From Clostridium yunnanense (GTDB taxonomy: Bacteria; Bacillota; Clostridia; Clostridiales; Clostridiaceae): a stretch of DNA of 64,000 bases. Shown one piece after another: positions 16,577 to 25,849 of the stretch. The first letter of the stretch is position 1; the number at the start of each line of letters is the position of its first letter. The notes beneath the pieces were generated by a model. It did no database searches and had not been told where the DNA came from. It saw only the letters and a list, made by a program, of their open reading frames with translations. Location of the stretch: assembly GCF_016595795.1 (NCBI RefSeq), contig NZ_JAENHN010000032.1, positions 102,541 through 166,540 of the forward strand. The letters are read 5' to 3'. Position numbers and translations under genes: made by a program.

Positions 16577-18958
16577 ATGAACAATTTGGATATAAAAAAG
16601 GAGTTACCTTTAATAATTATACCTAATACAGTACTTTTACCTGGTAAAAGTATTACAGTAAAGACAAGTAAAGAAGTAGGTGACAGTTTCTATAATAGAG
16701 TTATGGCAGAAGATAACTACGGTATTGTTTTAGCTATAAAAGGTGGGAAACAGCTAGATGCATATGAAGATATGGATTTTCACACTGTAGGGACATTAAT
16801 AAACTTAAAGGAAAGAAAAGCACTTCAAGATGGATACCATTTTGTTATAGATGTACTTGAAAGAGTAGTAGCAGATGAATTTATAAGAGAAGGCGAGGAC
16901 TTTAGGGTAACTTTCAACTATGTGCCTGATGTAATAGATTTAGATGAAAATAATCAAAAAGAGATCATGACTCATATTAAGACACTAGTAAGTGAAATAA
17001 GTGGTCATTTTAAAGGTTCAGAAGCTTATGTTGAGTACATAAAAAAATTGGATGATATTACTGCGGCAATAGCTTATTTATTCCCGTTCATGAATATAAA
17101 CTTTGAAGCTAGACAAGCCTTCTTGGAGATTCGCTCATTAAGGGAGAAAAGCTTAAGATTTTTAGATATTTTGATAGAACAACGTGAAGCTATAAAGTTT
17201 CAAGTAGAGATATCAGAAAAATACAATAGTAAGATTAATAAAAATTATAGGGAACAAATGCTTAGACAGCAACTTAAGGCTATTCAAGAAGAACTTAATG
17301 AAACAGATGATAGTAAGACTAAAAAGAAAAAAGATTATAGAGAACTAATTGAAACGGCAGAGATGCCTGAAGATGTTAAAGAAGTTGCACTTAATGAAAT
17401 TGATAAATTAGAAAGACAAAGCCAGAACAGTACTGAAGGAAATGTTATTAGAAATTATCTTGATTTACTTACAAGTTTACCTTGGGGAAAAAGTGAAGTA
17501 AGAGATATTGATATAGCTGCTGCAAGAGATTTATTGAACAGTAAACATTATGGACTTGATAAGGTTAAAGATAGAATAATCCAACACCTTACAATAATGA
17601 AACTAAAACAAAATAAGCAAGGTTCGATTTTGCTTCTTGTAGGGCCTCCAGGTACAGGTAAAACAAGTTTAGGTAAAAGTATAGCAGAAGCTTTAAATCG
17701 TAAGTATGTAAGAGCTAGTCTTGGTGGAGTTAGAGACGAATCTGAAGTGAGAGGACATAGAAGAACTTATGTTGGAGCACTACCAGGAAGAATAATTCAG
17801 GGGATGAAGAAGGCAGGAGAAAAGAATCCAGTTTTCATATTAGATGAAATTGATAAGCTAAGTGTATCCGCTAATGGAGATCCGTCTAGTGCACTACTAG
17901 AAGTTCTAGATCCAGAACAAAACAATAGCTTTTCAGATCATTATTTAGAAGTGCCATATGACTTGTCAGAGGTTTTCTTTATAGCCACTGCAAACTCTTT
18001 AAGAGATATTCCAGGGCCATTAAGAGATAGAATGGAAATCATTGATATAAGCAGTTATACAAGCCATGAAAAATTTTATATTGCAAAAGAGCATTTAGTT
18101 AATGCTGTTCTTGAGGATCATGGACTAAGTGGTGATCAATTAGTAATTGAAGATGATGCATTAAAGGTTATTATTGAAAAGTATACAAGAGAAGCTGGTG
18201 TCAGAGGATTAAAGAGACAAATATCTAAAGTAGCTAGAGTTTCTGCAGAAAAAATAGTTAATGGTGCTATAGATTTACCTTATATAATTAAGGCAGACAT
18301 GGTTACAGAAATTTTAGGACATAATGCAATTCAGTATGATAGAGCAAATGAAAAAAATGCGCCAGGAGTTGTAACTGGGCTTGCTTGGACACCGGTTGGC
18401 GGAGATATATTATTCATTGAAGGTGTATATATGCCAGGAAATGGACAGCTTATTCTTACTGGTCAGCTTGGAGATGTAATGAAGGAATCTGCAAAGATTT
18501 CACAAAGTCTTATACGTTCAAGACTTGCTTTAAGTTTAAAGAATTTTGAGTTTAATAAAAATGACTTACATATACATGTACCAGCAGGAGCTACTCCAAA
18601 AGACGGTCCATCAGCAGGAGTTGCCTTATTCACAACTATAGCATCTTTAATTACTGGCCGTGAAGTAGATCCAAAGCTTGCTATGACTGGAGAGATATCT
18701 TTAAGAGGTGCTGTACTTCCAGTTGGCGGAATTAAGGAAAAAGTGCTTGCAGCACATCGAGCAGGTATAAAGAGAGTAATTCTTCCAAAGGGAAATGAAA
18801 AAGATATAGATGACATCCCAGTTGAAGTAAGAAATGAGCTGAAGTTTATTCTTGTAGATACAATTGAAGATGTATTAAGAGAAACAATTGATATGAATTT
18901 GCCAAATCCTAATGCTCTTAATATTGCGGAAGAAATAGAACAACTAATCACTATTTAA
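16577..18958 (+). CDS. lon: ATP-dependent protease Lon
   Basis: This cytoplasmic AAA+ serine protease degrades misfolded and regulatory proteins. The N-terminal LON substrate-binding domain (about 1-200) begins [16 protein letters not shown] coiled-coil linker and an AAA+ module follow, with Walker [10 protein letters not shown] and Walker B FILDEIDK. The protease domain has Ser in [10 protein letters not shown] and Lys in [10 protein letters not shown], 43 residues apart. Counting from ATG 16577 these fall at S679 and K722, the same numbers as in E. coli Lon. I choose ATG 16577 over GTG 16571 because GGAG (16563-16566) is well spaced only for the ATG. Confidence 0.96.
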   Translation: MNNLDIKKELPLIIIPNTVLLPGKSITVKTSKEVGDSFYNRVMAEDNYGIVLAIKGGKQLDAYEDMDFHTVGTLINLKERKALQDGYHFVIDVLERVVADEFIREGEDFRVTFNYVPDVIDLDENNQKEIMTHIKTLVSEISGHFKGSEAYVEYIKKLDDITAAIAYLFPFMNINFEARQAFLEIRSLREKSLRFLDILIEQREAIKFQVEISEKYNSKINKNYREQMLRQQLKAIQEELNETDDSKTKKKKDYRELIETAEMPEDVKEVALNEIDKLERQSQNSTEGNVIRNYLDLLTSLPWGKSEVRDIDIAAARDLLNSKHYGLDKVKDRIIQHLTIMKLKQNKQGSILLLVGPPGTGKTSLGKSIAEALNRKYVRASLGGVRDESEVRGHRRTYVGALPGRIIQGMKKAGEKNPVFILDEIDKLSVSANGDPSSALLEVLDPEQNNSFSDHYLEVPYDLSEVFFIATANSLRDIPGPLRDRMEIIDISSYTSHEKFYIAKEHLVNAVLEDHGLSGDQLVIEDDALKVIIEKYTREAGVRGLKRQISKVARVSAEKIVNGAIDLPYIIKADMVTEILGHNAIQYDRANEKNAPGVVTGLAWTPVGGDILFIEGVYMPGNGQLILTGQLGDVMKESAKISQSLIRSRLALSLKNFEFNKNDLHIHVPAGATPKDGPSAGVALFTTIASLITGREVDPKLAMTGEISLRGAVLPVGGIKEKVLAAHRAGIKRVILPKGNEKDIDDIPVEVRNELKFILVDTIEDVLRETIDMNLPNPNALNIAEEIEQLITI

Positions 18959-19012
18959 CTTTATTACTACAAATAATAAAATATTTTTAAAATTATTATA
19001 TATAAAAAATAT

Positions 19013-19055
19013 CCTATAGGTAGACTTTAAAGAAGCTAATCTATAGGTTTTTTTT
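19013..19055 (+). terminator. Intrinsic terminator of lon
   Basis: CCTATAG (19013-19019) pairs with CTATAGG (19041-19047). The stem extends imperfectly through TAG/CTA inside and is followed by eight Ts. It lies 54 nt after the lon stop. Confidence 0.8.
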
Positions 19056-19099
19056 ATATTAAGTCAAAGTAGTGTTAAAGCAATGTTTTAAATTAGTAA

Positions 19100-19138
19100 A
19101 GGGTTCCTATATCGAAACTTAATTTAGTAGCCCTATAG
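19100..19138 (+). repeat. Internally deleted family B relic
   Basis: GGGTTCC, then CGAAACTTAA, then CCCTATAG keep the two outer parts of the family B element and lack its centre. A similar fragment with GAGTTCCTATATC is found near 20437. Confidence 0.4.
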
Positions 19139-19248
19139 AAATATAAAATTGAAAGATGAAGTTATCATTGCAGATTAAGAGAGTATGTGATAAGATATGG
19201 TGAAAATCAAAAAACAATTACTATATATATTTAGGAAGTGAGGATTTA

Positions 19249-19302
19249 ATGAAACTGTATGAAAATAAGCAGTTAATCATTAAAAAGAATTATGACAAAT
19301 GA
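19249..19302 (+). CDS. 17-codon upstream ORF overlapping the next gene
   Basis: ATG 19249 follows a strong GGAAGTGAGG ribosome site and reads MKLYENKQLIIKKNYDK before TGA 19300-19302. It overlaps the start of the next ORF (19292) in a different frame, while that ORF lacks a good ribosome site of its own. It may be a coupling leader, or the true start of the next gene separated from it by a frameshift. Confidence 0.4.
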   Translation: MKLYENKQLIIKKNYDK

Positions 19303-19528
19303 TGAAATATATCAACGTATAATGGTTATGTCTAGTGTTAAAAGTGCAATTACATTTATAAAAACTAGTGATATAAATAAAGCTGATTTAGTTAAACTAT
19401 GTAAGAGATATAATATAAATATTATAGAAGGAAAAGCTACTAAGGAAGAAATAATTGATAGGTTTGTAAAAGAGACGCTTGGCGTTAAGTTAAGAAAAAA
19501 AGCTGTACATAGATATAATACTAAATAA
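19292..19528 (+). CDS. Small basic protein with a Rho-N/SAP-like helix pattern
   Basis: This 78-residue basic protein has a region of two helices with a turn, ADLVKLCKRYNINIIEGKATKEEIIDRFV (about residues 32-60). The pattern is reminiscent of SAP, HeH or Rho N-terminal-like modules that bind nucleic acid. The C-terminus is rich in Lys and Arg. The function is unknown. Translation probably depends on the overlapping upstream ORF at 19249. It ends 5 nt before a strong terminator. Confidence 0.6.
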   Translation: MTNDEIYQRIMVMSSVKSAITFIKTSDINKADLVKLCKRYNINIIEGKATKEEIIDRFVKETLGVKLRKKAVHRYNTK

Positions 19529-19533
19529 TACTG

Positions 19534-19569
19534 AAGGTAAATTCCTATTTGATGGAAGTTACCTTTTTT
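19534..19569 (+). terminator. Intrinsic terminator of the small basic protein gene
   Basis: AAGGTAA-ATTCC (19534-19545) pairs with GGAA-G-TTACCTT (19554-19565), followed by TTTTTT. It directly follows the stop codon. Confidence 0.85.
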
Positions 19570-19866
19570 TGCTTTATTGAGCAAACTATAAAATTTATAA
19601 TTTAACTAAGCCTATATATTTTAATTGAGTTAGAAGTTTTTGATCTAATTATATGTTTTGTTAGAGCCGAATAAGAATTCAATAAAATGAAGATTACTAA
19701 AATGGTTTATAATATATTTAGAGCATAATGCTGAACATTTAATAATTATAAAAAAATATTTTTTAGATTATGCTTACCTAATCTGTTATAAACATAAGAA
19801 AAACCATATGATAATAAAATGATTAGTCCCTTAAATTATAATATAATGAAAGGATTCCGATAAAAT
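19570..19866. other. 297-bp AT-rich intergenic region
   Basis: I see no gene or clear RNA here. A short repeat of GCATAATGC/ATTATGC and an ATGGTTT/AAACCAT inverted pair are the only structures. The promoter of the Nudix gene presumably lies near its right end. An AAAGGATT ribosome site is at about 19849. Confidence 0.4.
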
Positions 19867-20313
19867 ATGGACTATGTAAAATACATACGTGAAAAAGTAA
19901 AACATGATGCAATCAATCTTACAGGTGTAAATGTTCTGATTATAAATGATAAAAATGAGGTGTTGCTTCAAAAGAGAGGCACATTCCCCTTAAAATGGGG
20001 ACTTATAGGTGGAATTACCGAACTTGGTGAATCTTTGGAAGAAACAGCAATTAGAGAAGCGAAAGAAGAAACTGGTTTGGATATTAAAGAACTAGAGTTA
20101 CTTGGAACTACATCTGGAGGGAAATGCTATATTGAATTTCCAAATGGAGATAAAGCATATTTTATTTCTATTGGTTATGTTAGCAAAAGCTTTAGTGGCA
20201 AACTAACAATTGACAACAATGAAACGAAAGAATTATGTTTTTTCAGTTATGAAAATCTACCAGAAGATATACCTAATAGTCATAAAATAATGATCAACAA
20301 ATATTATAAATAA
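19867..20313 (+). CDS. Nudix hydrolase
   Basis: This 148-residue enzyme should hydrolyse a nucleoside diphosphate linked to another moiety. The Nudix box is complete: G49, E55, R63-E64, E67-E68 and G70 in the order Gx5Ex7REUxEExGU, inside GGITELGES and REAKEETGL. The preceding strand LLQKRGTFPLKWGLIGG is typical of ADP-ribose or oxidised-nucleotide pyrophosphatases, but the substrate cannot be decided. It stands as a single gene. Confidence 0.9.
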   Translation: MDYVKYIREKVKHDAINLTGVNVLIINDKNEVLLQKRGTFPLKWGLIGGITELGESLEETAIREAKEETGLDIKELELLGTTSGGKCYIEFPNGDKAYFISIGYVSKSFSGKLTIDNNETKELCFFSYENLPEDIPNSHKIMINKYYK

Positions 20314-20500
20314 ATATGAAGTTTAATAAAATAGCGTTATAATAGTTGCCTCTATATACTTTTGTTTTCGATATAAAATGGTTAAGTATTTAAGTAAAAT
20401 TTGATAAAATTATAATATATAACTTGTTGGAATAAAGAGTTCCTATATCAAACTAAATTTATACAACAGTAATATATAATGATTATTATGAGGTGGGAAG

Positions 20501-21409
20501 ATGAAGGTTGGAATCATTGGCTTAGGGGATATTGCAAAGAAAGCATACTTACCAGTTCTTTCAGAAAAAGAAGACATAGAGTTAGTTTTATGTACAAGAA
20601 ATTCTGTGATATTAAACAACTTAGCAGAAAAATATAGGATAAAAGAAAAATATAATACAGTTGAAGAACTTATTGAAAGTGATATTGATGCAGCTTTTGT
20701 TAGTACTGCTACAGAGGCTCATTTTGAAGTAGCTGAAAAACTTATAAAACATGGTATAAATGTATATATCGATAAACCTATTTCTATGAATTACGAGGAA
20801 ACCAAAAGTATAGTAAAACTCGCCAAGGATAGCGGAAAAATTGCAATGGTTGGTTTCAATAGACGATTTATACCAATTGTTAAGGAATTAAAGGAAAAAG
20901 GAAAACCTACAATAATTATTATGCAAAAAAACAGATTTGCATCACCTGATAAAGTAAGAAGATTTATTGTAGAAGACTTTGTTCATGTTATAGATACCTT
21001 GAGATTTTTGATGGGAACTGAAGTTAAAGATTTAAAGGTTCAATATCTAAGAAATGGTGAGCTACTTGATAATATAATAATACAACTTATTGGTGATGGT
21101 GTTACAGCTATTGGTATTATGAATAGAAATGGTGGTGTCACAGAAGAGATTATTGAATATATGACAAGTAATGATAAATATGTAATTGACAATTTAACTG
21201 AAACAACACATTTCCATAATAAAGATATAAAGATATCAAAATTTGGGGATTGGGAGCCAACTTTATTTAAACGAGGATTTTATCATATAGTTGATCATTT
21301 CATTGAATGCGTTAAAAATAAAGTGGAGCCTAATCCATCTATCTCCGATTCATTAATTACACATGAGCTTTGCGAGAAGATTGTAAAATATATTGAGGAA
21401 GAAGCTTAA
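20501..21409 (+). CDS. Gfo/Idh/MocA-family NAD(P)-dependent oxidoreductase
   Basis: This 302-residue two-domain dehydrogenase has an N-terminal Rossmann fold with VGIIGLGDIAKKAYLPVL for dinucleotide binding, the AAFVSTATEAHFEVAEKLI strand-helix, and the family motif DKPISMNYEET (catalytic Lys equivalent to EKP). The C-terminal part is the alpha/beta substrate domain. The family oxidises or reduces sugars, inositols and related compounds. A related motif VGFNRRF follows. The neighbours give no clue to the substrate. It starts at ATG 20501 with a GAGGTGGG ribosome site. Confidence 0.88.
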   Translation: MKVGIIGLGDIAKKAYLPVLSEKEDIELVLCTRNSVILNNLAEKYRIKEKYNTVEELIESDIDAAFVSTATEAHFEVAEKLIKHGINVYIDKPISMNYEETKSIVKLAKDSGKIAMVGFNRRFIPIVKELKEKGKPTIIIMQKNRFASPDKVRRFIVEDFVHVIDTLRFLMGTEVKDLKVQYLRNGELLDNIIIQLIGDGVTAIGIMNRNGGVTEEIIEYMTSNDKYVIDNLTETTHFHNKDIKISKFGDWEPTLFKRGFYHIVDHFIECVKNKVEPNPSISDSLITHELCEKIVKYIEEEA

Positions 21410-21435
21410 AGAGCTTTTTAATTATTTAATGAAAA

Positions 21436-21472
21436 AAATCAACCATTGATAATAATCATTGGTTGATTTTTT
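21436..21472. terminator. Terminator between the oxidoreductase and the MFS gene
   Basis: AATCAACCA (21437-21445) and TGGTTGATT (21460-21468) pair perfectly across a loop that adds weak inner pairs. T runs follow on the right and A runs precede on the left, so it may work in both directions for these convergent genes. Confidence 0.8.
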
Positions 21473-21526
21473 ATTCTAATGAATAGCTTTTTATTATTAT
21501 ATGAATGTTATGAAGACAATCTATGT

Positions 21527-22780
21527 TTAGGAGGCAGTATTTTCATCAAGTTTATAAGTTTTTATATCTTCAAACTTGTTAACATTTAAAATTGAAGGGA
21601 AAAGCTTCATCCAACTTAATACAACTAATATGGTACCTATACCGCCAACTAGCGCTGCTAGCTGTGGCCCAAGAAGTGCAGCTGTAGCACCGGATTCAAA
21701 TTCTCCTAATTGATTGGATGTCCCAATAAAAATCATATTTACAGAACTTACTCTACCTCTCATAAAATCAGGTGTCTCTAGTTGTACAAGAGTTGAGCGG
21801 ATAACAACGCTTATAACATCAGAAGCACCAAGGACGAATAATGCTATGAAAGATATAATCACAGACTTAGATATTGCAAATACGATAGTTGATAAACCAA
21901 AGAAAATTACTGCTGTAAACATAGTACGTCCAACATTTTTCTTTAATGGCATCTTAGCTAGATAAGCTGACATAAGTAATGCACCTACTGCAGGAGCAGA
22001 TCTAAGTATACCAAGTCCGAAGGAGCCTATGTTTAAAATCTCACTTGCATATATTGGTAGAAGTGCAGTTGCTCCTCCAAATAATACTGCAAATAAATCT
22101 AGTGATATTGCTCCAAGAATAATTGGCCTTCCCTTTATGAAGGAAATACCAGCAAAAAGTGTCTTTAAGCTAGCTGGTTCAGTGTTAGTTACTTCCTTCC
22201 TCATTGCAAGCTGGGAAATCAAAATACTAGAAACAAATATTAGAATACCAGTTAATCCATATACTAGGCTTGGGCCAAAAGCATATAGTATACCACCGAC
22301 TCCAGGTCCTATAATAATTGCAAACTCAGACACTGAAGACATTAAAGCAGAAGCCCTTGGGAAAATGTCTTTACTCACAATGTTTGGTAGTAGAGCTTGC
22401 ATAGGAGGACCTTGAAAGGAGTGTGCAACAGCGATAAGGAATATTATAATAAGAAATCTTTCCTTTGTAATCCACTCACTATAACTTCCATAGGCTAAAG
22501 CGAGTATTGCTGTTCCTTCAAATATTTGGCTTATAGTAATTATTTTTCTTCTGTCGTATCTATCAGCCAGATGTCCAACGAATAGTGATAATAGAAGCAT
22601 AGGTAAAAATTGAACTAGTCCAACTAATCCTAAATAAAATGCAGAATGGGTCATAGAATACATCTGCCAGCCTATAGCTACTGTTAGCATTTGATAGGCA
22701 AAGTTTGTAGATACTCTTGCTACCATTAACAACCTAAGTGATTTGTTTTGTAGGAGAGCTGTGGTTTTTGTAGTGTTCAT
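21527..22780 (-). CDS. MFS transporter, EntS/MFS_3 type
   Basis: This 417-residue polytopic membrane protein starts LLQNKSLRLLMVARVSTNFAYQMLTVAIGWQMY and has the conserved LFVGHLADRYDRRKIITISQ loop between segments 2 and 3. Both are typical of the MFS_3 family that includes the enterobactin exporter EntS and macrolide exporters. It probably exports a drug or a siderophore-like compound. No biosynthetic genes lie beside it. It is divergent from the germination operon across a 530-bp gap. Confidence 0.85.
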   Translation of the reverse strand: MNTTKTTALLQNKSLRLLMVARVSTNFAYQMLTVAIGWQMYSMTHSAFYLGLVGLVQFLPMLLLSLFVGHLADRYDRRKIITISQIFEGTAILALAYGSYSEWITKERFLIIIFLIAVAHSFQGPPMQALLPNIVSKDIFPRASALMSSVSEFAIIIGPGVGGILYAFGPSLVYGLTGILIFVSSILISQLAMRKEVTNTEPASLKTLFAGISFIKGRPIILGAISLDLFAVLFGGATALLPIYASEILNIGSFGLGILRSAPAVGALLMSAYLAKMPLKKNVGRTMFTAVIFFGLSTIVFAISKSVIISFIALFVLGASDVISVVIRSTLVQLETPDFMRGRVSSVNMIFIGTSNQLGEFESGATAALLGPQLAALVGGIGTILVVLSWMKLFPSILNVNKFEDIKTYKLDENTAS

Positions 22781-23319
22781 TATGTTCAGCGCCTTTCTGT
22801 ATATGATTGCGAATTATAAATATATGTTATAGCTTATTTAACCTTTATGCTATATAACGCTCATCTTAATACCAATAAATATTAAATATTAAAATTTAAT
22901 TCATTAAATTATATTAATTGATAAATTATTTTATATAACGCTATTGATAGTATATAACACAGCTACTTAAGTATCAAGTTCAGTAGAAGCCTAGAAAAAT
23001 TGAATTTGACTTAAAATACTTTGTTTAATAGGATAGTGCATTCAATAGTATCATAAATATAATAGCAGTTTAATAAAGCTGCATTATATATATGTTTTAT
23101 TTAAACTATCTCATAAATTAAGGTATTAAAACTTCCGTACTTCAACACCTTTTATTAATAAAACTTGTTAGAGTTTATAAGCTTTCTAGAAAATAAAATT
23201 AATTAAAGGAATCAATAGTTTAGAAACAGGTAACTGATTTATAAAATATTCATTACGGTTAGTTTTACAAATACATCAGCATTAAATAATTTGGGCATAA
23301 TTTTATTGAGGTGGAAACT
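22781..23319. other. About 540-bp divergent gap before the germination operon
   Basis: This gap is very AT-rich. A TATATAACGCT motif occurs at about 22850-22861 and again at about 22933-22943. I see no ORF with a ribosome site and no convincing RNA structure. It must hold the promoter of the MFS gene and the forespore (sigma-G type) promoter expected for a ger operon, but I could not place the latter with confidence. Confidence 0.4.
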
Positions 23320-24780
23320 ATGGATGAAGATATGAAAAGTAGTATTAACTTGAAATATATAGAAGCTGCATTAAATGAATGTCCAGATATAATTAAAAAG
23401 GTTGTGTACATAGAGGGGCAGTACGAAGGGTTTTTCATATATATGAAGGAAATTGTAAATTACGATGTTACACAAAGAGATTTTATTAAACCTATAACTG
23501 CGCTAAAACTTAAAGATCTAACTGAAGAAAAAAATATAAACAATATACCAAGTAGTATAATAAGTTTTCTACACAGTACTGAGGAAGTATTAGATAGTGT
23601 TATGACGGGAGCAGCTGTTTTTGTATGTGAGAAGCTCCCATTCGCAGTAGCCTCATTAAGTCTAGCATATGAGAAAAGAAGTATTGAAGAGCCTATTACA
23701 GAAAAAAATGTTAGAGGTTCACATGAAGGTTTTGTTGAAGCACTTGATGTAAATATTTCAATCTTAAGAAGAGGAATAAAAAATAATAAACTGAAATTTA
23801 AACAAATTACTTTAGGTAGACAAACAAAGCAAATAGCAGCTGTAGCTTACATAAGCGGGATTGCGAATGAGGGCCTCGTAAACAATGTTTATAATAAACT
23901 TCAGAGTATTGATATAGATGGAGTACCTAACGTTGGTTATATTGAGCAAACGATAATAGACTTTCCAAATACTATTTTCCCACAGTTTCAGTCAACTGAA
24001 AGACCGGATAAAGCTATACCTTCTTTACTTGAAGGGAGAATAATAGTAATGCTTAATGGTACACCAAGGGTGATAATAGCTCCTGTTAGCTTTTTTTCCT
24101 TTTTTCAAGCTATGGATGACTATACATTCATGTGGTTATCAGGGTCTTTTTCTAGATTAGTCAGAGTAATAGCATTTATTCTTGCGCTATTTCTTCCATC
24201 GATGTATATTGCTGTGGTCTCTTTTCATTATTATGCGGTACCTTTATCCTTATTGGTATCTCTAGCTGAATCAAGAGCCAAAGTACCTTTTCCGCCAATA
24301 ATTGAAGCATTAATATTAGAATTCACTGTTGAAATGATAAGAGAAGCTGCTATTCGTCTACCCACTTATGTTGGAACTGCAATCAGCGTGGTAGCAGGTT
24401 TAATTATTGGTCAGGCCGCAGTAGAGGCAGGTATTGTAAGTAATTTACTTATCATTATAGTGGCAGTGACAGCTATTGCTTCTTATACTTTACCTAGTCA
24501 GGATATGGCTGTAGCAGTACGTATTTTAAGGTTTGTGTACATGATTGTAACATCAATTTTTGGCATTATAGGTATTGTAATGGCTTTTGCATTAACTGCA
24601 GCACACTTAATAAGACTAGAATCCTTAGGTCAACCTTATTTTCAACCAATATCTCCGCTTGATAAAGAGCAATTGAAGGATAGTATAATAAGATTTCCAT
24701 ACAAGTTAATGAAGAAGAGACCGTTTATCACTAGAAGTAAAAACAAATTTAGAGGAGGTAATGACAACGGAAAAGCATAA
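23320..24780 (+). CDS. gerKA: Spore germinant receptor A subunit (GerA/GerKA family)
   Basis: This is the A subunit of a germinant receptor in the spore inner membrane, with about 486 residues. The N-terminal soluble domain (about 1-245) contains IEGQYEGFFIYMK, TGAAVFVCE and the family block GSHEGFVEALDVNISILRRGIKN. About five membrane segments follow (255-445), including PLSLLVSLAESRAKVPFPPIIEALILEFTVEMIREAAIRLP, the most conserved GerA-family segment. ATG 23320 is preferred because GAGGTGG (23308-23314) serves it; the in-frame GTG 23311 is inside that site. It is the first gene of an A-B-C operon. The symbol is by family resemblance; the ligand is unknown. Confidence 0.9.
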   Translation: MDEDMKSSINLKYIEAALNECPDIIKKVVYIEGQYEGFFIYMKEIVNYDVTQRDFIKPITALKLKDLTEEKNINNIPSSIISFLHSTEEVLDSVMTGAAVFVCEKLPFAVASLSLAYEKRSIEEPITEKNVRGSHEGFVEALDVNISILRRGIKNNKLKFKQITLGRQTKQIAAVAYISGIANEGLVNNVYNKLQSIDIDGVPNVGYIEQTIIDFPNTIFPQFQSTERPDKAIPSLLEGRIIVMLNGTPRVIIAPVSFFSFFQAMDDYTFMWLSGSFSRLVRVIAFILALFLPSMYIAVVSFHYYAVPLSLLVSLAESRAKVPFPPIIEALILEFTVEMIREAAIRLPTYVGTAISVVAGLIIGQAAVEAGIVSNLLIIIVAVTAIASYTLPSQDMAVAVRILRFVYMIVTSIFGIIGIVMAFALTAAHLIRLESLGQPYFQPISPLDKEQLKDSIIRFPYKLMKKRPFITRSKNKFRGGNDNGKA

Positions 24781-25849
24781 AGTAACCTCTAAGCAAATGG
24801 TTTTATTAACCTTTTTAGCTCAAACTGGAGTATCTATGTTGACATTACCTACTGTAATTGCAAGAGCAATAGGACATGATGGATGGATAACAATTATTTT
24901 AGCTGGAATTTTATCAGTGATATTAGGAGCTCTCATAGTGCATCTTTTAAACAGATACCGTGATAAAAGTATTTATGAGATTAATACATTGCTGTATGGA
25001 AAAATAATAGGATATTTCTTAAACATAATTTTAATAATATATTTACTTTTAGCAGCAGCTAACAGTGTAAGAGCTTTCTCTGTCTTCTTAGAAATTACAA
25101 TTATGCCAAGAACTCCGATATATGTTATAGCACCTTTTGTAATGCTACCATCTATATATATGGTAGGTTGTGGCCTTAAATATGTAGTAAGATTTAAATA
25201 CGTATCTTGCGTATCCTATATGATTTCTTTTTTATATCTTTTACTTCTTTTGAAAGATTATAGAATTTCTTTTCTAATGCCAATAGGAGAAGCGGGAATG
25301 TTAGAAATCTTAAAAAGTGTAAAAAAAGGTTTTTTTGCATTTTTAGGGCTAGAACTTGTTGCGTTTTTGTATCCAGAAGTTACTGATAAACAGAATCTAA
25401 TGAAATGGCATGTTTTTGCAATAATTCTAAGTACATTATTTTCTTTATTAATTGTAGTTACAGCGACTTCTTTATTTGGTGCAAACTTTTTGAAGGTTCA
25501 AACTCTTCCACTATTTAATATGGCAAGAGTCTATAAAGCCCCTGTATTTGAAAGATTAGATTTGTATCTTATTACGGTATGGTTTGTGGTAATGGGATGT
25601 TCGATGAGAGCATATATGATAGCTGCTTATTATAGCTTAGGAAAAGTTTTTAAAATAAAAGATAATAAATCTATGGTGCTGTTATTTTTCCTATTACTTA
25701 TTTTATTAAGCAGAATACCAAAAGACTTTAATCAAGTATTTTTATTTAGAGAGATTATAAGTCAGATAGGGATAGGAGTTTATATTTTTTTGGTTCTATG
25801 TTTATGTATTTCGTATTTCAAAACAAAAGGAGTAAAAAAGAATGATTAG
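24761..25849 (+). CDS. gerKB: Spore germinant receptor B subunit (GerAB/GerKB family)
   Basis: This 362-residue integral membrane protein of the APC-like spore permease family has about ten membrane segments. It starts VTSKQMVLLTFLAQTGVSMLTLPTVIARAIGHDGW, the usual opening of the family. In receptors of this type the B subunit holds the germinant-binding pocket. The gene overlaps the A gene by 20 nt, with its AGGAGGT ribosome site lying inside gerKA, so the two are translationally coupled. Confidence 0.9.
   Translation: MTTEKHKVTSKQMVLLTFLAQTGVSMLTLPTVIARAIGHDGWITIILAGILSVILGALIVHLLNRYRDKSIYEINTLLYGKIIGYFLNIILIIYLLLAAANSVRAFSVFLEITIMPRTPIYVIAPFVMLPSIYMVGCGLKYVVRFKYVSCVSYMISFLYLLLLLKDYRISFLMPIGEAGMLEILKSVKKGFFAFLGLELVAFLYPEVTDKQNLMKWHVFAIILSTLFSLLIVVTATSLFGANFLKVQTLPLFNMARVYKAPVFERLDLYLITVWFVVMGCSMRAYMIAAYYSLGKVFKIKDNKSMVLLFFLLLILLSRIPKDFNQVFLFREIISQIGIGVYIFLVLCLCISYFKTKGVKKND

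Noticed and set aside
18463-18951. 162-codon reverse ORF inside lon
   Set aside because: It is a shadow of lon with serine- and isoleucine-heavy composition and no ribosome site.
22029-22415. 128-codon ORF opposite the MFS transporter gene
   Set aside because: It is the complement of a clear transporter frame and has no start signals.
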